Source of the DNA: an uncultured Schlesneria sp.
GTDB taxonomy: Bacteria > Planctomycetota > Planctomycetia > Planctomycetales > Planctomycetaceae
Direction of reading: 5' to 3'
NCBI GenBank assembly: GCA_903858935.1
Contig: CAIOKO010000171.1
Location: 1-47,788, forward strand
Length of the DNA stretch: 47,788 nucleotides
Shown here: piece after piece, positions 7,304 through 17,083 of the stretch
How the letters are laid out: each line of letters starts with the position of its first letter
Position numbering within the stretch: the first letter of the stretch is position 1
The notes under the pieces: generated by a model
Told to the model about the DNA's origin: nothing
Database searches by the model: none
Seen by the model: only the letters and a program-made list of their open reading frames with translations
Program-made: the position numbers and the translations under genes

Positions 7304-10300
7304 GTGAATCAACGTTTTTTCAATGGATTTTGTCACTTGGCCAACCTGAATCGTTCTCAGCTTGTCATTCAAAGTCTGTTTCACTATTGGCGGACCAATC
7401 TTGCCGTCCTGTTAGGAGTGGCTGCCGGAACGGCCGTCATCAGCGGAGCACTCATTGTGGGTGATTCGGTCAGAGCCAGTTTGCGTCAAATGACTCTGGA
7501 TCGTCTGGGACAAATTGACTTTGTGCTGAGCGGGCCACGTTTTGTCCGAGAACAACTGGCGGATGAAGTCGGTCGAAGTCGAAGAGATGGTGAGCCAGAA
7601 TCGAAGTCCTCAATCGGAGTCGTAGCACCGGCAATTGTGATGCAGGCGGGGTTGCAAACGAAGTTGGACAATTCAATCCGTCGTGCCGGAAAGGTGAATG
7701 TCTACGGGTTTGGTGACCAAGCGTGGTCGATGGTCGAAACCGGCGGCATTGTCCGGCCGACACAAACGGGCGTGGTACTTAATGCCCGATCCGCCGAAGC
7801 GGTCAACGCCAAGGTCGGTGACGACGTGACGCTTTGGATTGAAATTCCCAGTGCTGTTCCTCGCGATACGTTGATGGGAAAGAAAGACAATGACTCACAG
7901 GAAATCACGCTGACGGTGACAGCGATTGCGCCAGAATCGACCGGGCTGGCACGACTTGGACTGCAACCGACTCAGGCACTTCCGTTAAACGCATTTGTTG
8001 ATCTGCACGTTTTGCAGGAGCGGCTTGGGCTTGAAGAGGTGAAACCGAACAAGCGAGATCCCTCGGGAAAGGTTGCTCGGGTCAATGCTCTGATTAATAG
8101 TCGGGATTTCGGGGCAAGTTCGGGCGTCACGAAAGACGCTCAAGTGAAAGCCGACATTCCAACAACGACCGAGACTGTCGCTCAGGGGAATCTGCTGAAA
8201 GAGGCATTGCAACGTTCGTGGAGTTTATCGGACCTGAGTTTGCGTTTGGTTAATAACAAAACATCGGGGGGGATTGTCCTCGAGTCAGAACAGATGATCC
8301 TTGAGGACAAACTGGCCGCTGCTGCGGTAAAGACAGCGAACGAGATGAATCTGGCCACGGCACCGGTGATGGTTTATCTCGCGAATAAGTTGTGGAATCC
8401 GAAGGTCTATCAGCCAGGTCAGCGACCGGGATACTCGATGTACTCCACGGTCGCCGGACTTGATCTGCTGGAATGGGGTGGGACGCCGTTTGCTGGATTC
8501 GAATTCATTGGGGAAACGCCTACATCCCTGGGAGAGGATGATGTCATCCTGAACGAGTTCCTGGCTTCTGACTTACAGGCCAAAGTCGGAGACAAGATCA
8601 ATTTTACGTACCACACGATCGGATCGAGAGGTGAATTGCCGGAACTCGAACGATCGGTCACCGTGCGAGGTATTGTGGCCATGAATGGGGCGGCTGTCGA
8701 TCGGACTCTGACTCCTGAGGTCAAGGGGATCACCGATGTGGATTCTCTGGCCGACTGGGACCAACCCTTTCCGATGGATCTCGATGCCGTCACTCCTCGC
8801 GACGATGAGTATTGGAACAGCTACAAGGCAACTCCCAAGCTTTTCATGCCGTTGAAAACGGCGATCAAGCTTTGGCCAAGTCGTTACGGATCGTTGACGT
8901 CTCTCCGGATTGCTCAAAAAAACACCGATCTGAATGAGCGTCAAAACGGATTGCTGCCATTGACCGAACAGTTTTCTCAAAACCTTCTGAAGCACATGAA
9001 CTCGTCGGATTTCGGATTACAGTTTCAACCCGTCAAAGCCATTGGCCTGATGGCGGCGAGCGGTACTACGCCATTTGCGGGATTGTTTTTCGGGTTCAGT
9101 ATTTTTCTGATTACCGCAGCGATGATCCTGATCGGGCTGCTGTTCCGACTGGGGGTCGAGCAGCGAGTGCGTGATCTGGGACTGCTCGGAGCTGTTGGCT
9201 TCACTGCGAATCAGGTGCGCCGACAGATGTTGACGGAAGGGTTTGCCACGGCCGTGGTGGGTGGACTGATCGGTTCTGTGCTTGCCATCGGCTATGCAAA
9301 GCTGATGATCTACGGTCTGACCCATTGGTGGGTCGATGCGGTCGGAACGAAAAACCTGATTCTTGACGTCTGGCCACCAAGTCTCGTCATCGGATTTTTG
9401 ATTGCGGTTATTGCTGCTGTGATTTCTATCTGGTGGGCATTGCGCCAATTGAAGCCATTGAGTCTTCGTGAACAACTGGCTGGCGTGACCGAGCGGGAAG
9501 TTGACTTGTCGACGCAGCAAGCTCGTGGCAAAAAAGTAATGCGTCGAGCAATCATCTGCACGGCGCTGGCTGGACTTTTAATCGCGACTGTCGTGACCGG
9601 AATCATTCCCGCAGCGGGAGCATTTTTTGGGATCGGCATTCTTCTGTTGATCGCATCGCTTTCATTCCTGTCGGCGTGGTTACAACTTGACGGGGGTGTC
9701 GCTGTGCGAGGTTCAGGCGTTGTTGGTCAGGGACGATTGGGATTACGTAACGCCTCGCGGCAGCGGCAGCGAACTGTGATGACTGCGGGGATGATTGCCA
9801 CTGCGACATTTTTGATTGTCACTGTGGCTGCATTCCGTCGCGATCCGACTGTAGATCGACCCGTCAAGAGCTCCGGAAATGGAGGTTTTGCTTTGGTTGC
9901 TGAATCGAGCAGTCCCGTGCTTTACGATATCAACACGACGGAAGGTCGTCAGAAGTTGCTACTCAACCCTCCGGAGGGTTCGCCAGCGGCGAAAGCACTG
10001 GCCTCCATGAACGTCGTCCCTTTTCGGGTCAAGCCGGGTGAGGACGCGAGTTGTTTGAATCTCTATCAAACCCGGGTCCCCACGATCCTCGGTGCCCCGC
10101 AATCTCTGATCGAGCAGGGTCGATTCGCGTTCGCATCGGGTTCATGGCGAGAACTGGTCCAACAGAAGAAGCGTATCGACACCTCAATTCAGGCGCCGAC
10201 TTCTTTGGTAAGTGGTCGCGATCTGTCAGGTTCGATCCCGGTTCTGGGTGACATGAATACTCTGATGTATTCGCTGCATAAAGGGGTGGGTGCGACGATT

Positions 10301-10948
10301 GCGGTTCCGAACGATGAAAATCCACAGCACGAGCTGGTTGTTAAAGGGATGTTCCAGGACAGCGTGTTTCAGGGTGTCCTCGTCATGTCCGAAGAGGAAT
10401 TTCTCAAGGTTTACCCTGAGCAAAAGGGGTTTCAATACTTTCTGATCGAAGTTCCACCGGAGCAGGCCGAAGCGGCTGCGTCATTTTTGGAGACGGAACT
10501 GGCTGAGTATGGCTTTGATACTGAACCCGTTTCCGAACGATTGGCTCGGTTCCTTTCCGTGCAGAATACTTACTTGTCGACGTTTCAGACTCTCGGTGGC
10601 CTGGGGCTGCTTTTAGGTACGTTCGGGCTGGCGACCGTGATGCTGCGAAATGTGCTGGAACGCCAGACCGAACTGGCGTTACTTCGAGCTGTTGGGTTTC
10701 GAGAACAGAGTGTCGCTTCACTTGTTCTATGGGAGAACGCATTCATTCTCTTGTGGGGCCTGATCGCTGGCGCGGGGTCGGCATTGCTGGCAACCTCTCC
10801 GAATCTTTTCAGCCAGGGGGCTGACCTCCCGTGGTTATCTCTGGCAGGATTACTTGCCCTCGTGTTTGTCACAGGAATGTTAGCAGCAGCATTTGCCGTT
10901 CGGGCTGCAGTTCGGCTTCCCATTGTGGCAACGTTACGCGGCGAGTAG
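7304..10948 (+). CDS. Large ABC-type permease with two FtsX domains
   Basis: About 1214 residues. The protein begins with a membrane segment and a MacB/FtsX-type start (NLAVLLGVAAGTAVISGALI then VGDSVRASL). It has a large extracytoplasmic part, a first cluster of membrane helices (about residues 590-720), two further helices, a second soluble part and a C-terminal FtsX cluster (TLGGLGLLLGTFGLATVMLR, then LALLRAVGF). This is the layout of LolC/MacB-like permeases that work with a separate ATPase on lipoproteins, lipids or small molecules. No ATPase gene is adjacent. The start is uncertain: GTG 7304 has GAGG upstream; TTG 7337 or CTG 7346 would match the usual short N-terminus better. It converges with the HD gene, with only 2 bp between the ends. 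Confidence 0.85.
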   Translation: MNQRFFNGFCHLANLNRSQLVIQSLFHYWRTNLAVLLGVAAGTAVISGALIVGDSVRASLRQMTLDRLGQIDFVLSGPRFVREQLADEVGRSRRDGEPESKSSIGVVAPAIVMQAGLQTKLDNSIRRAGKVNVYGFGDQAWSMVETGGIVRPTQTGVVLNARSAEAVNAKVGDDVTLWIEIPSAVPRDTLMGKKDNDSQEITLTVTAIAPESTGLARLGLQPTQALPLNAFVDLHVLQERLGLEEVKPNKRDPSGKVARVNALINSRDFGASSGVTKDAQVKADIPTTTETVAQGNLLKEALQRSWSLSDLSLRLVNNKTSGGIVLESEQMILEDKLAAAAVKTANEMNLATAPVMVYLANKLWNPKVYQPGQRPGYSMYSTVAGLDLLEWGGTPFAGFEFIGETPTSLGEDDVILNEFLASDLQAKVGDKINFTYHTIGSRGELPELERSVTVRGIVAMNGAAVDRTLTPEVKGITDVDSLADWDQPFPMDLDAVTPRDDEYWNSYKATPKLFMPLKTAIKLWPSRYGSLTSLRIAQKNTDLNERQNGLLPLTEQFSQNLLKHMNSSDFGLQFQPVKAIGLMAASGTTPFAGLFFGFSIFLITAAMILIGLLFRLGVEQRVRDLGLLGAVGFTANQVRRQMLTEGFATAVVGGLIGSVLAIGYAKLMIYGLTHWWVDAVGTKNLILDVWPPSLVIGFLIAVIAAVISIWWALRQLKPLSLREQLAGVTEREVDLSTQQARGKKVMRRAIICTALAGLLIATVVTGIIPAAGAFFGIGILLLIASLSFLSAWLQLDGGVAVRGSGVVGQGRLGLRNASRQRQRTVMTAGMIATATFLIVTVAAFRRDPTVDRPVKSSGNGGFALVAESSSPVLYDINTTEGRQKLLLNPPEGSPAAKALASMNVVPFRVKPGEDASCLNLYQTRVPTILGAPQSLIEQGRFAFASGSWRELVQQKKRIDTSIQAPTSLVSGRDLSGSIPVLGDMNTLMYSLHKGVGATIAVPNDENPQHELVVKGMFQDSVFQGVLVMSEEEFLKVYPEQKGFQYFLIEVPPEQAEAAASFLETELAEYGFDTEPVSERLARFLSVQNTYLSTFQTLGGLGLLLGTFGLATVMLRNVLERQTELALLRAVGFREQSVASLVLWENAFILLWGLIAGAGSALLATSPNLFSQGADLPWLSLAGLLALVFVTGMLAAAFAVRAAVRLPIVATLRGE

Positions 10949-10950
10949 TG

Positions 10951-12285
10951 TCATCGCTGGGTCACTGCGTCAGTTAACCAGTCGACGAAATCTCGCCGTC
11001 CAGAGAGTTGTTTCGCTAATGTCGGTTCTGCGAACAGGCGAACACGTTTGACATAATCATCGAATTGTGTGCGAGCCAGTGCGTTGACGACAGGTGATAC
11101 ATGGCTCAGGGGGTGGTATCGCCTTTCCTTTGGATGGTAAATGTCCACTTTAAATTCGACCTCTTTGTGCAGCGGGGGGGCGTCAATCAAAAGGTCGGTC
11201 GATTCGACGTGGCACGAAAGTTCGCGAGCAACACGTTCCGAAAGTCTTTTGGCGACATTAAGCAGGTCGGCGTAGGGGCGTCCGGCGATCTGACGATAAA
11301 GGTCCGGCGTCTGATACAGACTGAGTTCAAGGACTCGTTTATGTAGACGGCGCTTGGGACCGAACAACCCATCCAGCAGTGATGCGACAACGGTTCCTGT
11401 GCTGGAAAGTCTAAGCTCGCGAATCACATCGAATTCGCTCTGTTGAAATAGCGTCTTCAAATCAAGCGATCGATGTAATTCAAAAAAACTTCTGGCAAAC
11501 ATGCAGGTTGCCGAGCGGACGGCGTGGTGCCAATAAACCTCGCTGAACATGACATAGCGGGCAAAGACCATCAGCTCTGCTGCTGTCTTCCCTTTCGAGC
11601 TGATTGCCAGCCCGTCGCCGGCTTCGTTGACGAGCAGCGATTGAATCAGGCGGGCTCGATCGAAATTTCGGCCGTAGGGAACACCAGCATGCAAGCTGTC
11701 TCGCTCAAGATAGTCCATTTTATCGATATCGATTGGCCCCGAGAGAATCGATCGCATCAGTCGAAGAGTCGGCGTGTTTGTCTTTGACACGAGTACATCG
11801 AGAATTTCATCGGCTTCGATACCCCATTCGGAACGAAGCACCTGACCAAGCTCGCGATCTGGTGCCAGAAATTCAGCTGCAAACTGCTCGTGAGGCGGAA
11901 GATCCGCCAGCCCCATGTCCTCGATGGGATGGCAAAATGGCCAGTGTCCCAAATCATGCAGCAGCGACGCCACCATTAAGACTTCAGCCTGATGAGGGGT
12001 CACTGTTGCCGCAAAACGTTCGTCCTTTCCCAACTGCCAGAGATACTTCAAGGCATTGTGAAAGACGCCCAAAGCATGTTCAAATCGGGTATGGGTCGCT
12101 CCTGGATAAATACGCGCGGCAAGACCCAATTGAGTAATCTGTCTCAATCGCTGGAACTCCGCAGTATCCACCAGTGACCGGACTCTTGCCGTAAATGGAA
12201 CATCCAGCTGATGCGGGATTCGGATGAGCGGTCCACCGGTCTGCAGATCGAACAATTCGGGGATTGTGCGGTAGGGATGCGACAT
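10951..12285 (-). CDS. HD-domain phosphohydrolase (dNTPase/SAMHD1-like)
   Basis: 444 residues. Near the N-terminus are the family hallmarks: RLRQITQLGLA, then HTRFEHALGVFH (H65 and H70), the metal-binding pair SLLHDLGHWPF (H110, D111), and later GPIDIDKMDYLERDSLHAG carrying the distal Asp. This is the pattern of the HD proteins related to dGTP triphosphohydrolases and SAMHD1. The likely reaction is removal of triphosphate or phosphate from a nucleotide; the true substrate is not known for this branch. The start (12285) lies 57 bp after the end of the SUI1-family gene on the same strand, so it may be the last gene of a fumC - yciH-like - HD operon. Confidence 0.88.
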   Translation of the reverse strand: MSHPYRTIPELFDLQTGGPLIRIPHQLDVPFTARVRSLVDTAEFQRLRQITQLGLAARIYPGATHTRFEHALGVFHNALKYLWQLGKDERFAATVTPHQAEVLMVASLLHDLGHWPFCHPIEDMGLADLPPHEQFAAEFLAPDRELGQVLRSEWGIEADEILDVLVSKTNTPTLRLMRSILSGPIDIDKMDYLERDSLHAGVPYGRNFDRARLIQSLLVNEAGDGLAISSKGKTAAELMVFARYVMFSEVYWHHAVRSATCMFARSFFELHRSLDLKTLFQQSEFDVIRELRLSSTGTVVASLLDGLFGPKRRLHKRVLELSLYQTPDLYRQIAGRPYADLLNVAKRLSERVARELSCHVESTDLLIDAPPLHKEVEFKVDIYHPKERRYHPLSHVSPVVNALARTQFDDYVKRVRLFAEPTLAKQLSGRRDFVDWLTDAVTQR

Positions 12286-12342
12286 CGTCTGGTTCAGTGC
12301 TTTGTATTAAAGTCGCGTTAAAGGTTGTCACACGGCAGAGGC

Positions 12343-12687
12343 TCATCGGACCTGGTATCCCAGTTGTCGAAGCGTCTTCTGGACACGTTCGATCTGGTCA
12401 CCTTGAATCTCGATCAAGTCTCCGTCAATGCTTCCCCCTGCGCCGCAGGCGTTTTTCAGCTGAGTCAATAGTACTGGCAAATCGTTATCCGCCGCAGTCA
12501 AGCCACGGATCACAGTCACCAGTTTTCCTTTTTTTCGTTTTTCTGTCGACAACTTTGCCGTCTGCTGCTGCGGTAGGACAATCGCCCGCCTGACGGTCTC
12601 AGGCGGGCATTTGCAATCGCTTTCTGGCAGATCGCACCGTTCGCAGTGGGGCGGTCGATCAAAAATGGTGCCGGCAAGAAGTCCCAT
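12343..12687 (-). CDS. yciH: SUI1/eIF1-family translation factor (YciH-like)
   Basis: 114 residues. The C-terminal two thirds match the SUI1 fold: a basic stretch (EKRKKGKLVTVIRGL), then LLTQLKNACGAGGSI and a terminal helix ending RQLGYQVR. The N-terminus carries CERC and CKC cysteines that could bind zinc, a common addition in bacterial members. Bacterial YciH binds the 30S subunit and is linked to start-site fidelity or translational repression under stress. It lies 48 bp after fumC and 57 bp before the HD gene, on the same strand. Confidence 0.9.
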   Translation of the reverse strand: MGLLAGTIFDRPPHCERCDLPESDCKCPPETVRRAIVLPQQQTAKLSTEKRKKGKLVTVIRGLTAADNDLPVLLTQLKNACGAGGSIDGDLIEIQGDQIERVQKTLRQLGYQVR

Positions 12688-12735
12688 TTCACCCGATCTA
12701 AAAAGGCCAACTGGCGAGTCGTTGTTCCCGAATCA

Positions 12736-14160
12736 TCATGCGCGTGGCTCAGTCATGCTCCACGGATCAAGGGCTTTCGTCAGTTGATCCTCAGGAAGGA
12801 TGTTTTGATCACGGCAGAGCTGTCGAATTGTCTTGCCGCTATTGAATGCTTCTTTAGCCAGTGCTGCCGCCTTTTCATATCCGACGAAAGGATTGAGGCT
12901 GGTGACCATGGCAAGACTCTTTTCCACGCTTGCTTCGCAGGCTTCCGGGTTGGCTTCCATGTCGAGTGCACACAGGTCGATGAAGGCGGTCGTGCCTTGA
13001 GCCATCAGGGCGATCGACTCCAGCGTCGCATGTCCCATGATCGGCATCATAATATTAAGCTGAAACTGTCCACCCGTTGCTCCGCTGAAAGCGACTGTCT
13101 GATCGTTTCCGATCACGCGTGCGGCGACCTGCATCAAGCTTTCGCACATGACCGGGTTCACCTTACCCGGCATAATCGAACTTCCCGGCTGGCGATCAGG
13201 AAGCATTACTTCATAAAAGCCGCAACGAGGTCCGGAACCGAGCCAGCGAATATTGTTCGCCACGTTGAAGAGCGTTGTCGCAATCGTTCTCAATTGACCA
13301 TGACAATCAACAAGCCCATCGCGCTGAGCGTTCCCTTCGAAGTGATTTACCGCTTCAATAAAAGGAACACCGGTTTCATTTGCCAGCGCCGCACATGTGT
13401 GACGTGCAAAGTCAGGGTGTGTGTTAATTCCTGTACCAACCGCTGTTCCTCCGACGGGAAGTTCCAGAACGGCTTGCAATGCCTGTTTGGCTCGTTCGAC
13501 ACTCAATTGCAACTGCCGAGCGAATCCGCCGAATTCCTGGCCAAGTCGCAAGGGCGTTGCGTCGGCGAGATGTGTCCTGCCAATCTTAATGATTTTGTCC
13601 CATTGCTTTGCTTTGTCAGCGAGAACATCGGCAAACCGCTGCAGTGCAGGTATCAGCAACTGGTGAATCGACAATCCCACCGCAACGTGAATTGCCGTGG
13701 GAAATGTGTCGTTAGTGCTTTGTCCCATGTTCACATGGTCGTTTGGGTGGATCGGCTTCTTCATTTCAAAGCGATTTCCCCCTGTGATCTCAATCGCACG
13801 GTTCGAGATCACCTCATTAATATTCATGTTACTTGACGTTCCAGATCCTGTCTGGAAGACGTCAACGGGGAATTCGGCATCAAACTTGCCGGAGACGACT
13901 TCCTTTGCTGCGGCGAGCATCGCTTCGACTTGGGGGCCTGTCAGCGGATTCTTTCCGGTACCTGTCAATTTACCGAGATCGCGATTTGCAATTCCGGCTG
14001 CCCATTTTACCAGGCCCATGGCGCGAATCATGTCTGAGCGAAGAGTCCAACCCGAAACCGGGAAGTTTTCGACTGCGCGCTGTGTCTGTGCGCCGTAATA
14101 GGCTTTAGCGGGGACCTGGACATCACCCATTGAATCATGCTCGGTTCGAAAGTCGGTCAT
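12736..14160 (-). CDS. fumC: Fumarate hydratase, class II
   Basis: 474 residues, the usual length for FumC. It opens with RTEHDSMGDVQVPAKAYYGAQTQRA-type sequence (the substrate-loop start of this family), includes GSGTSSNMNINEV and a QSTNDTFPTA segment, and carries the lyase signature GSSIMPGKVNP at residues 326-336, whose serine acts in catalysis. It hydrates fumarate to L-malate in the TCA cycle, in the cytosol, as a homotetramer without an iron-sulfur cluster. It is the first gene of a probable operon with the SUI1-like and HD genes. The stop codon is TGA, which matters for judging the in-frame TGA codons elsewhere in this window. Confidence 0.97.
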   Translation of the reverse strand: MTDFRTEHDSMGDVQVPAKAYYGAQTQRAVENFPVSGWTLRSDMIRAMGLVKWAAGIANRDLGKLTGTGKNPLTGPQVEAMLAAAKEVVSGKFDAEFPVDVFQTGSGTSSNMNINEVISNRAIEITGGNRFEMKKPIHPNDHVNMGQSTNDTFPTAIHVAVGLSIHQLLIPALQRFADVLADKAKQWDKIIKIGRTHLADATPLRLGQEFGGFARQLQLSVERAKQALQAVLELPVGGTAVGTGINTHPDFARHTCAALANETGVPFIEAVNHFEGNAQRDGLVDCHGQLRTIATTLFNVANNIRWLGSGPRCGFYEVMLPDRQPGSSIMPGKVNPVMCESLMQVAARVIGNDQTVAFSGATGGQFQLNIMMPIMGHATLESIALMAQGTTAFIDLCALDMEANPEACEASVEKSLAMVTSLNPFVGYEKAAALAKEAFNSGKTIRQLCRDQNILPEDQLTKALDPWSMTEPRA

Positions 14161-14308
14161 AAGAATTCCGCTCGGTTGAAGTAATTAGTTTGAAAAGAAT
14201 CAATTAACGAGATCTGTCAACACCGTTTTACGCCCGGAAGTATAACGCGGAAGGCTCCCGCCTGCGATAATTCAGGTGTGGGGAATTCATGTCAAAAAAG
14301 GAGGATAA

Positions 14309-14434
14309 ATGGTTTGGAATTGGTATGGACTGACATTCACCCCTCTGATATTCCTCCGCCCTAGCGGCAGACATTCAAGCCGGATGACTACTACCCATTG
14401 CGTTAAACACCCATCCACCATACCAGCGGGATGA
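14309..14434 (+). CDS. 41-residue small ORF coupled to the TolC-like gene
   Basis: An ATG at 14309 is preceded by AAAAAAGGAGGATAA, the best Shine-Dalgarno sequence in this region (AGGAGG, 5 bases from the ATG). The frame runs 41 codons (MVWNWYGLTFTPLIF...) and stops at a TGA overlapping the start of the next gene as ATGA (14431-14434). The TolC-like ATG has no ribosome-binding site of its own, so translation of this ORF probably feeds ribosomes to it. The peptide has an aromatic/hydrophobic start and a basic, His/Thr-rich end; I recognise no family. It may be a leader peptide rather than a functional product. Confidence 0.5.
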   Translation: MVWNWYGLTFTPLIFLRPSGRHSSRMTTTHCVKHPSTIPAG

Positions 14435-16614
14435 TCGACACCGTGCGGAGCTTCGTCAGAAGTGCGCGTCTGTCTCGGGGCCTTTTGTGCTCGTCGGCGA
14501 TCGTCTGCGCCTTGACAATCGTTGGGTGTGCGTCTTGGCGAGGCGATGATCCGCTCGTTCCAAACAAGTTTGTCTCGTATTATGACAAACTGGCTCGCGA
14601 AGCTGCCGCCCCGAATCCAAGTTTCTTTCCTGAAATTCCCTCTCCGGTGATGGGGCCTGGAAGAAATCTTACGGCTCCAAATCCTGATGATCGCTGGCCA
14701 ATGTCAATTGGAGAAGCAATTCGAACGGGTCTCGCGAATAATGCAATTATTCGTCAGAACGCACAGTTTATGTCGCCGAACAATCCTGTGATGCAAAGCC
14801 CTGATGCTGTTGCGTCATCCTTTGACCCCATCATCCAGAACGCCGGTGTTCTTTTCGGTCAACGCGGTACGGATGCAGCCTTGTCGGACTTTGACCCAAG
14901 ATTGACTGTCACGTCAAAAGTCGCCCGTGATGAGACAGCTCAAAATACAACAAATACTGGTACCCCAAACCTGCCATTCGTCCCTCCTGGTAATGTTCTG
15001 GCTACCGAAGGAGTTCAAACTCAAGCTCGCCTGGAGCAGCAACTGCTTAGCGGCGGTATTTTTGGGATCAATAATAACTGGAACTACCTTCAGTCGAATC
15101 AGCCTCTTCAATTGTTCAATTCCAGTTGGACGGGAGTGTTGAGTGCGGATTATCGCCAGCCATTGTGGGCAGGTTCTGGTCAGACATTTACATCGATCGC
15201 AGGTCCGCTCACCCAGCGAGCACGTGGTTTCAGTTACGTGAACCAGGGTATCGTGATTGCGCACATCAATAAGCGACTGTCAGAAATCGACCTGCAGGAA
15301 AATCTTCAGAACTTGCTTCGTGAAATAGGCGATTTGTACTGGGATCTCTACCAGAATTATCAGGACTACGATTCAGAAGTTCGAACATCCAAGCTTGCCA
15401 AAGAACTTTGGGATCGTGCGATCGGCCGTAAGGCTCTCGATCCTGGCGTGGAAGAGGCTCAGGCAGAAGACGCTTATTATGAATCGAAAGCACGTGAAGA
15501 GACGGCTCTTTCCAATCTTTATTTGACCGAAGCAAAGTTCCGTCGATTGCTTGGGTTGTCGCTGGACGATCCTCGTCTCATTTATCCAAGCGACAAGCCT
15601 CGCGAAGAAGAAGTTTCTCTCAACCGAGCGAAATGTCTTTATGAAGCGCTCGTAAACCGAACCGAACTGTGTCGCCAGAAGATTAACGTACAAAGCCTTG
15701 AATTGCAGTTAATTGCCGCTCGCAAGCTGGTTGCACCCAAGCTCGATTTTGTCTCTGGTTACGGATTGAACGGGTTTGGCAACCACTTTTTTGGCTCAAC
15801 TGCGGCGGATGCGCATACCAATCCCAATGGCGTCTTTCTGAACAGTGGTGCCTTGTCGAATATGTTCAGCAGTAAGGAAACCAGCTGGAATCTTGGGTTT
15901 GAGTACTCGATTCCGCTCTGGCTGCGTCAGGAAAAGGCTCAGGTTCGTCAGCTCGAAATGAAAATCGTCAAGGGGCGTGCCGCACTGGCTGCCCAGGAAG
16001 ACGAAGTTGCCTATGAATTGAATTCGGTTCTGATGACGATTAAGCGGGCTCATTCGGTGTCAAAAATCACGAAGAAACGCTTGCAAGCTGCCGGTCGCCG
16101 GGTGATTGCAGCGGAATCTGACTATGAAGCGGGCAATAAGAGTAATGACCTGGCAATACGGGCACTGACCAGCCAAGCCCAGGCGCAGGCCGCCTATTCC
16201 AGAAGCATCGCAGAATACAATAAATCGCTGCGAGATTTGTTGTTCCGAACGGGACGGCTCCTGCCAGCAGACGGCATCGGGCTCGTCGGTACTGATGGTC
16301 TGCCCATATTGCCCCCTTCAGGTATCGATGAACTGCCGGGGCCCGCGGAACCAGGTGAAAGTGAAGAGCCGCCAGAGGAAGAAACCGATCCGTTGATTCC
16401 CCCCATGCCGAAAAAGTCCCCGCGTGTTGCCGCTTTTGGTGGTGATGAAGGTGCTGAAGCTAACCCGTTCGACGGCGGTGCAACTGATGTCATGGATGAC
16501 GAGTTCGAAGAACCGCCAGTTGCTTCCAAGGAGAAGTCAGCCGATCTGCAGAATAATCCATTTGAAACCGACGAATCGACTGAGCAAATCATTCCCGTCT
16601 CGGGGCAACGCTGA
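14431..16614 (+). CDS. TolC-family outer membrane efflux lipoprotein
   Basis: 727 residues. The signal peptide ends in a lipobox (LTIVGC), so the mature protein is probably a lipoprotein. The body has the TolC/OEP layout: GEAIRTGLANNAIIRQNAQ near residue 90, the long coiled-coil helices (NLLREIGDLYWDLYQNYQDY, and later QVRQLEMKIVKGRAALAAQE), and beta-strand regions between them, in two structural repeats. Such proteins form the outer-membrane channel of type I secretion or RND/MacAB-type efflux. It is longer than usual (most are 420-500) because of an inserted N-terminal segment and an acidic, Pro-rich C-terminal tail of about 120 residues. No inner-membrane partner is adjacent. Its start overlaps the small ORF at 14309-14434. 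Confidence 0.87.
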   Translation: MIDTVRSFVRSARLSRGLLCSSAIVCALTIVGCASWRGDDPLVPNKFVSYYDKLAREAAAPNPSFFPEIPSPVMGPGRNLTAPNPDDRWPMSIGEAIRTGLANNAIIRQNAQFMSPNNPVMQSPDAVASSFDPIIQNAGVLFGQRGTDAALSDFDPRLTVTSKVARDETAQNTTNTGTPNLPFVPPGNVLATEGVQTQARLEQQLLSGGIFGINNNWNYLQSNQPLQLFNSSWTGVLSADYRQPLWAGSGQTFTSIAGPLTQRARGFSYVNQGIVIAHINKRLSEIDLQENLQNLLREIGDLYWDLYQNYQDYDSEVRTSKLAKELWDRAIGRKALDPGVEEAQAEDAYYESKAREETALSNLYLTEAKFRRLLGLSLDDPRLIYPSDKPREEEVSLNRAKCLYEALVNRTELCRQKINVQSLELQLIAARKLVAPKLDFVSGYGLNGFGNHFFGSTAADAHTNPNGVFLNSGALSNMFSSKETSWNLGFEYSIPLWLRQEKAQVRQLEMKIVKGRAALAAQEDEVAYELNSVLMTIKRAHSVSKITKKRLQAAGRRVIAAESDYEAGNKSNDLAIRALTSQAQAQAAYSRSIAEYNKSLRDLLFRTGRLLPADGIGLVGTDGLPILPPSGIDELPGPAEPGESEEPPEEETDPLIPPMPKKSPRVAAFGGDEGAEANPFDGGATDVMDDEFEEPPVASKEKSADLQNNPFETDESTEQIIPVSGQR

Positions 16615-17083
16615 AGATTTCGGAAGCAAACCGCAAACTCATCGATCGAAATGCCGAGTGCATTGGCGTCCGTTGGTATTACGAGAACCTAAAAGAAACT
16701 TGTACTCCCAAAAAGATCGACCTTCTTGGCAGGCGAAGACGCACTCCAGTCGTTTCCGAGGCTCTCCACAGTTCGAGTCATAACGGCGGACCATCCTGGC
16801 AATCGTGTTTCCAATCAGTCGTCCTCAGCCGTGGAAATCGATAATTTTTGGAGGTCGACAAAATGATCGACATCGCTATTATCAATACGGACCCGCTGGA
16901 AGTCCCGTCCACGACCGAGTAAACGTTCATGGAGAGCTTCAAGGAGGAGACAGCGGCGTACAAGGCGAGGCGTTCCAGACCGTTGTGATCGACGGAAGGT
17001 GACGCATAACCTCCGTGGGGCAGTCAGGATGGCTGGATGTCTACCAATGCCGAAATCTCACACGCCTCAAGGAAAATCAAACA
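16615..17083. other. Intergenic region with a possible tiny ORF
   Basis: No recognisable gene. The best translation signal is GGAGG at 16850-16854, 8 bases before an ATG at 16863; that frame gives only 19 codons (MIDIAIINTDPLEVPSTTE) to a TAA at 16920-16922. A second ATG at 16929 gives another 19-residue frame without its own ribosome-binding site. These could be leader peptides or the decayed start of a lost gene. Confidence 0.35.

Noticed and set aside
12646-13836. 396-codon plus-strand frame
   Set aside because: It is antisense to fumC, whose signature is unmistakable.
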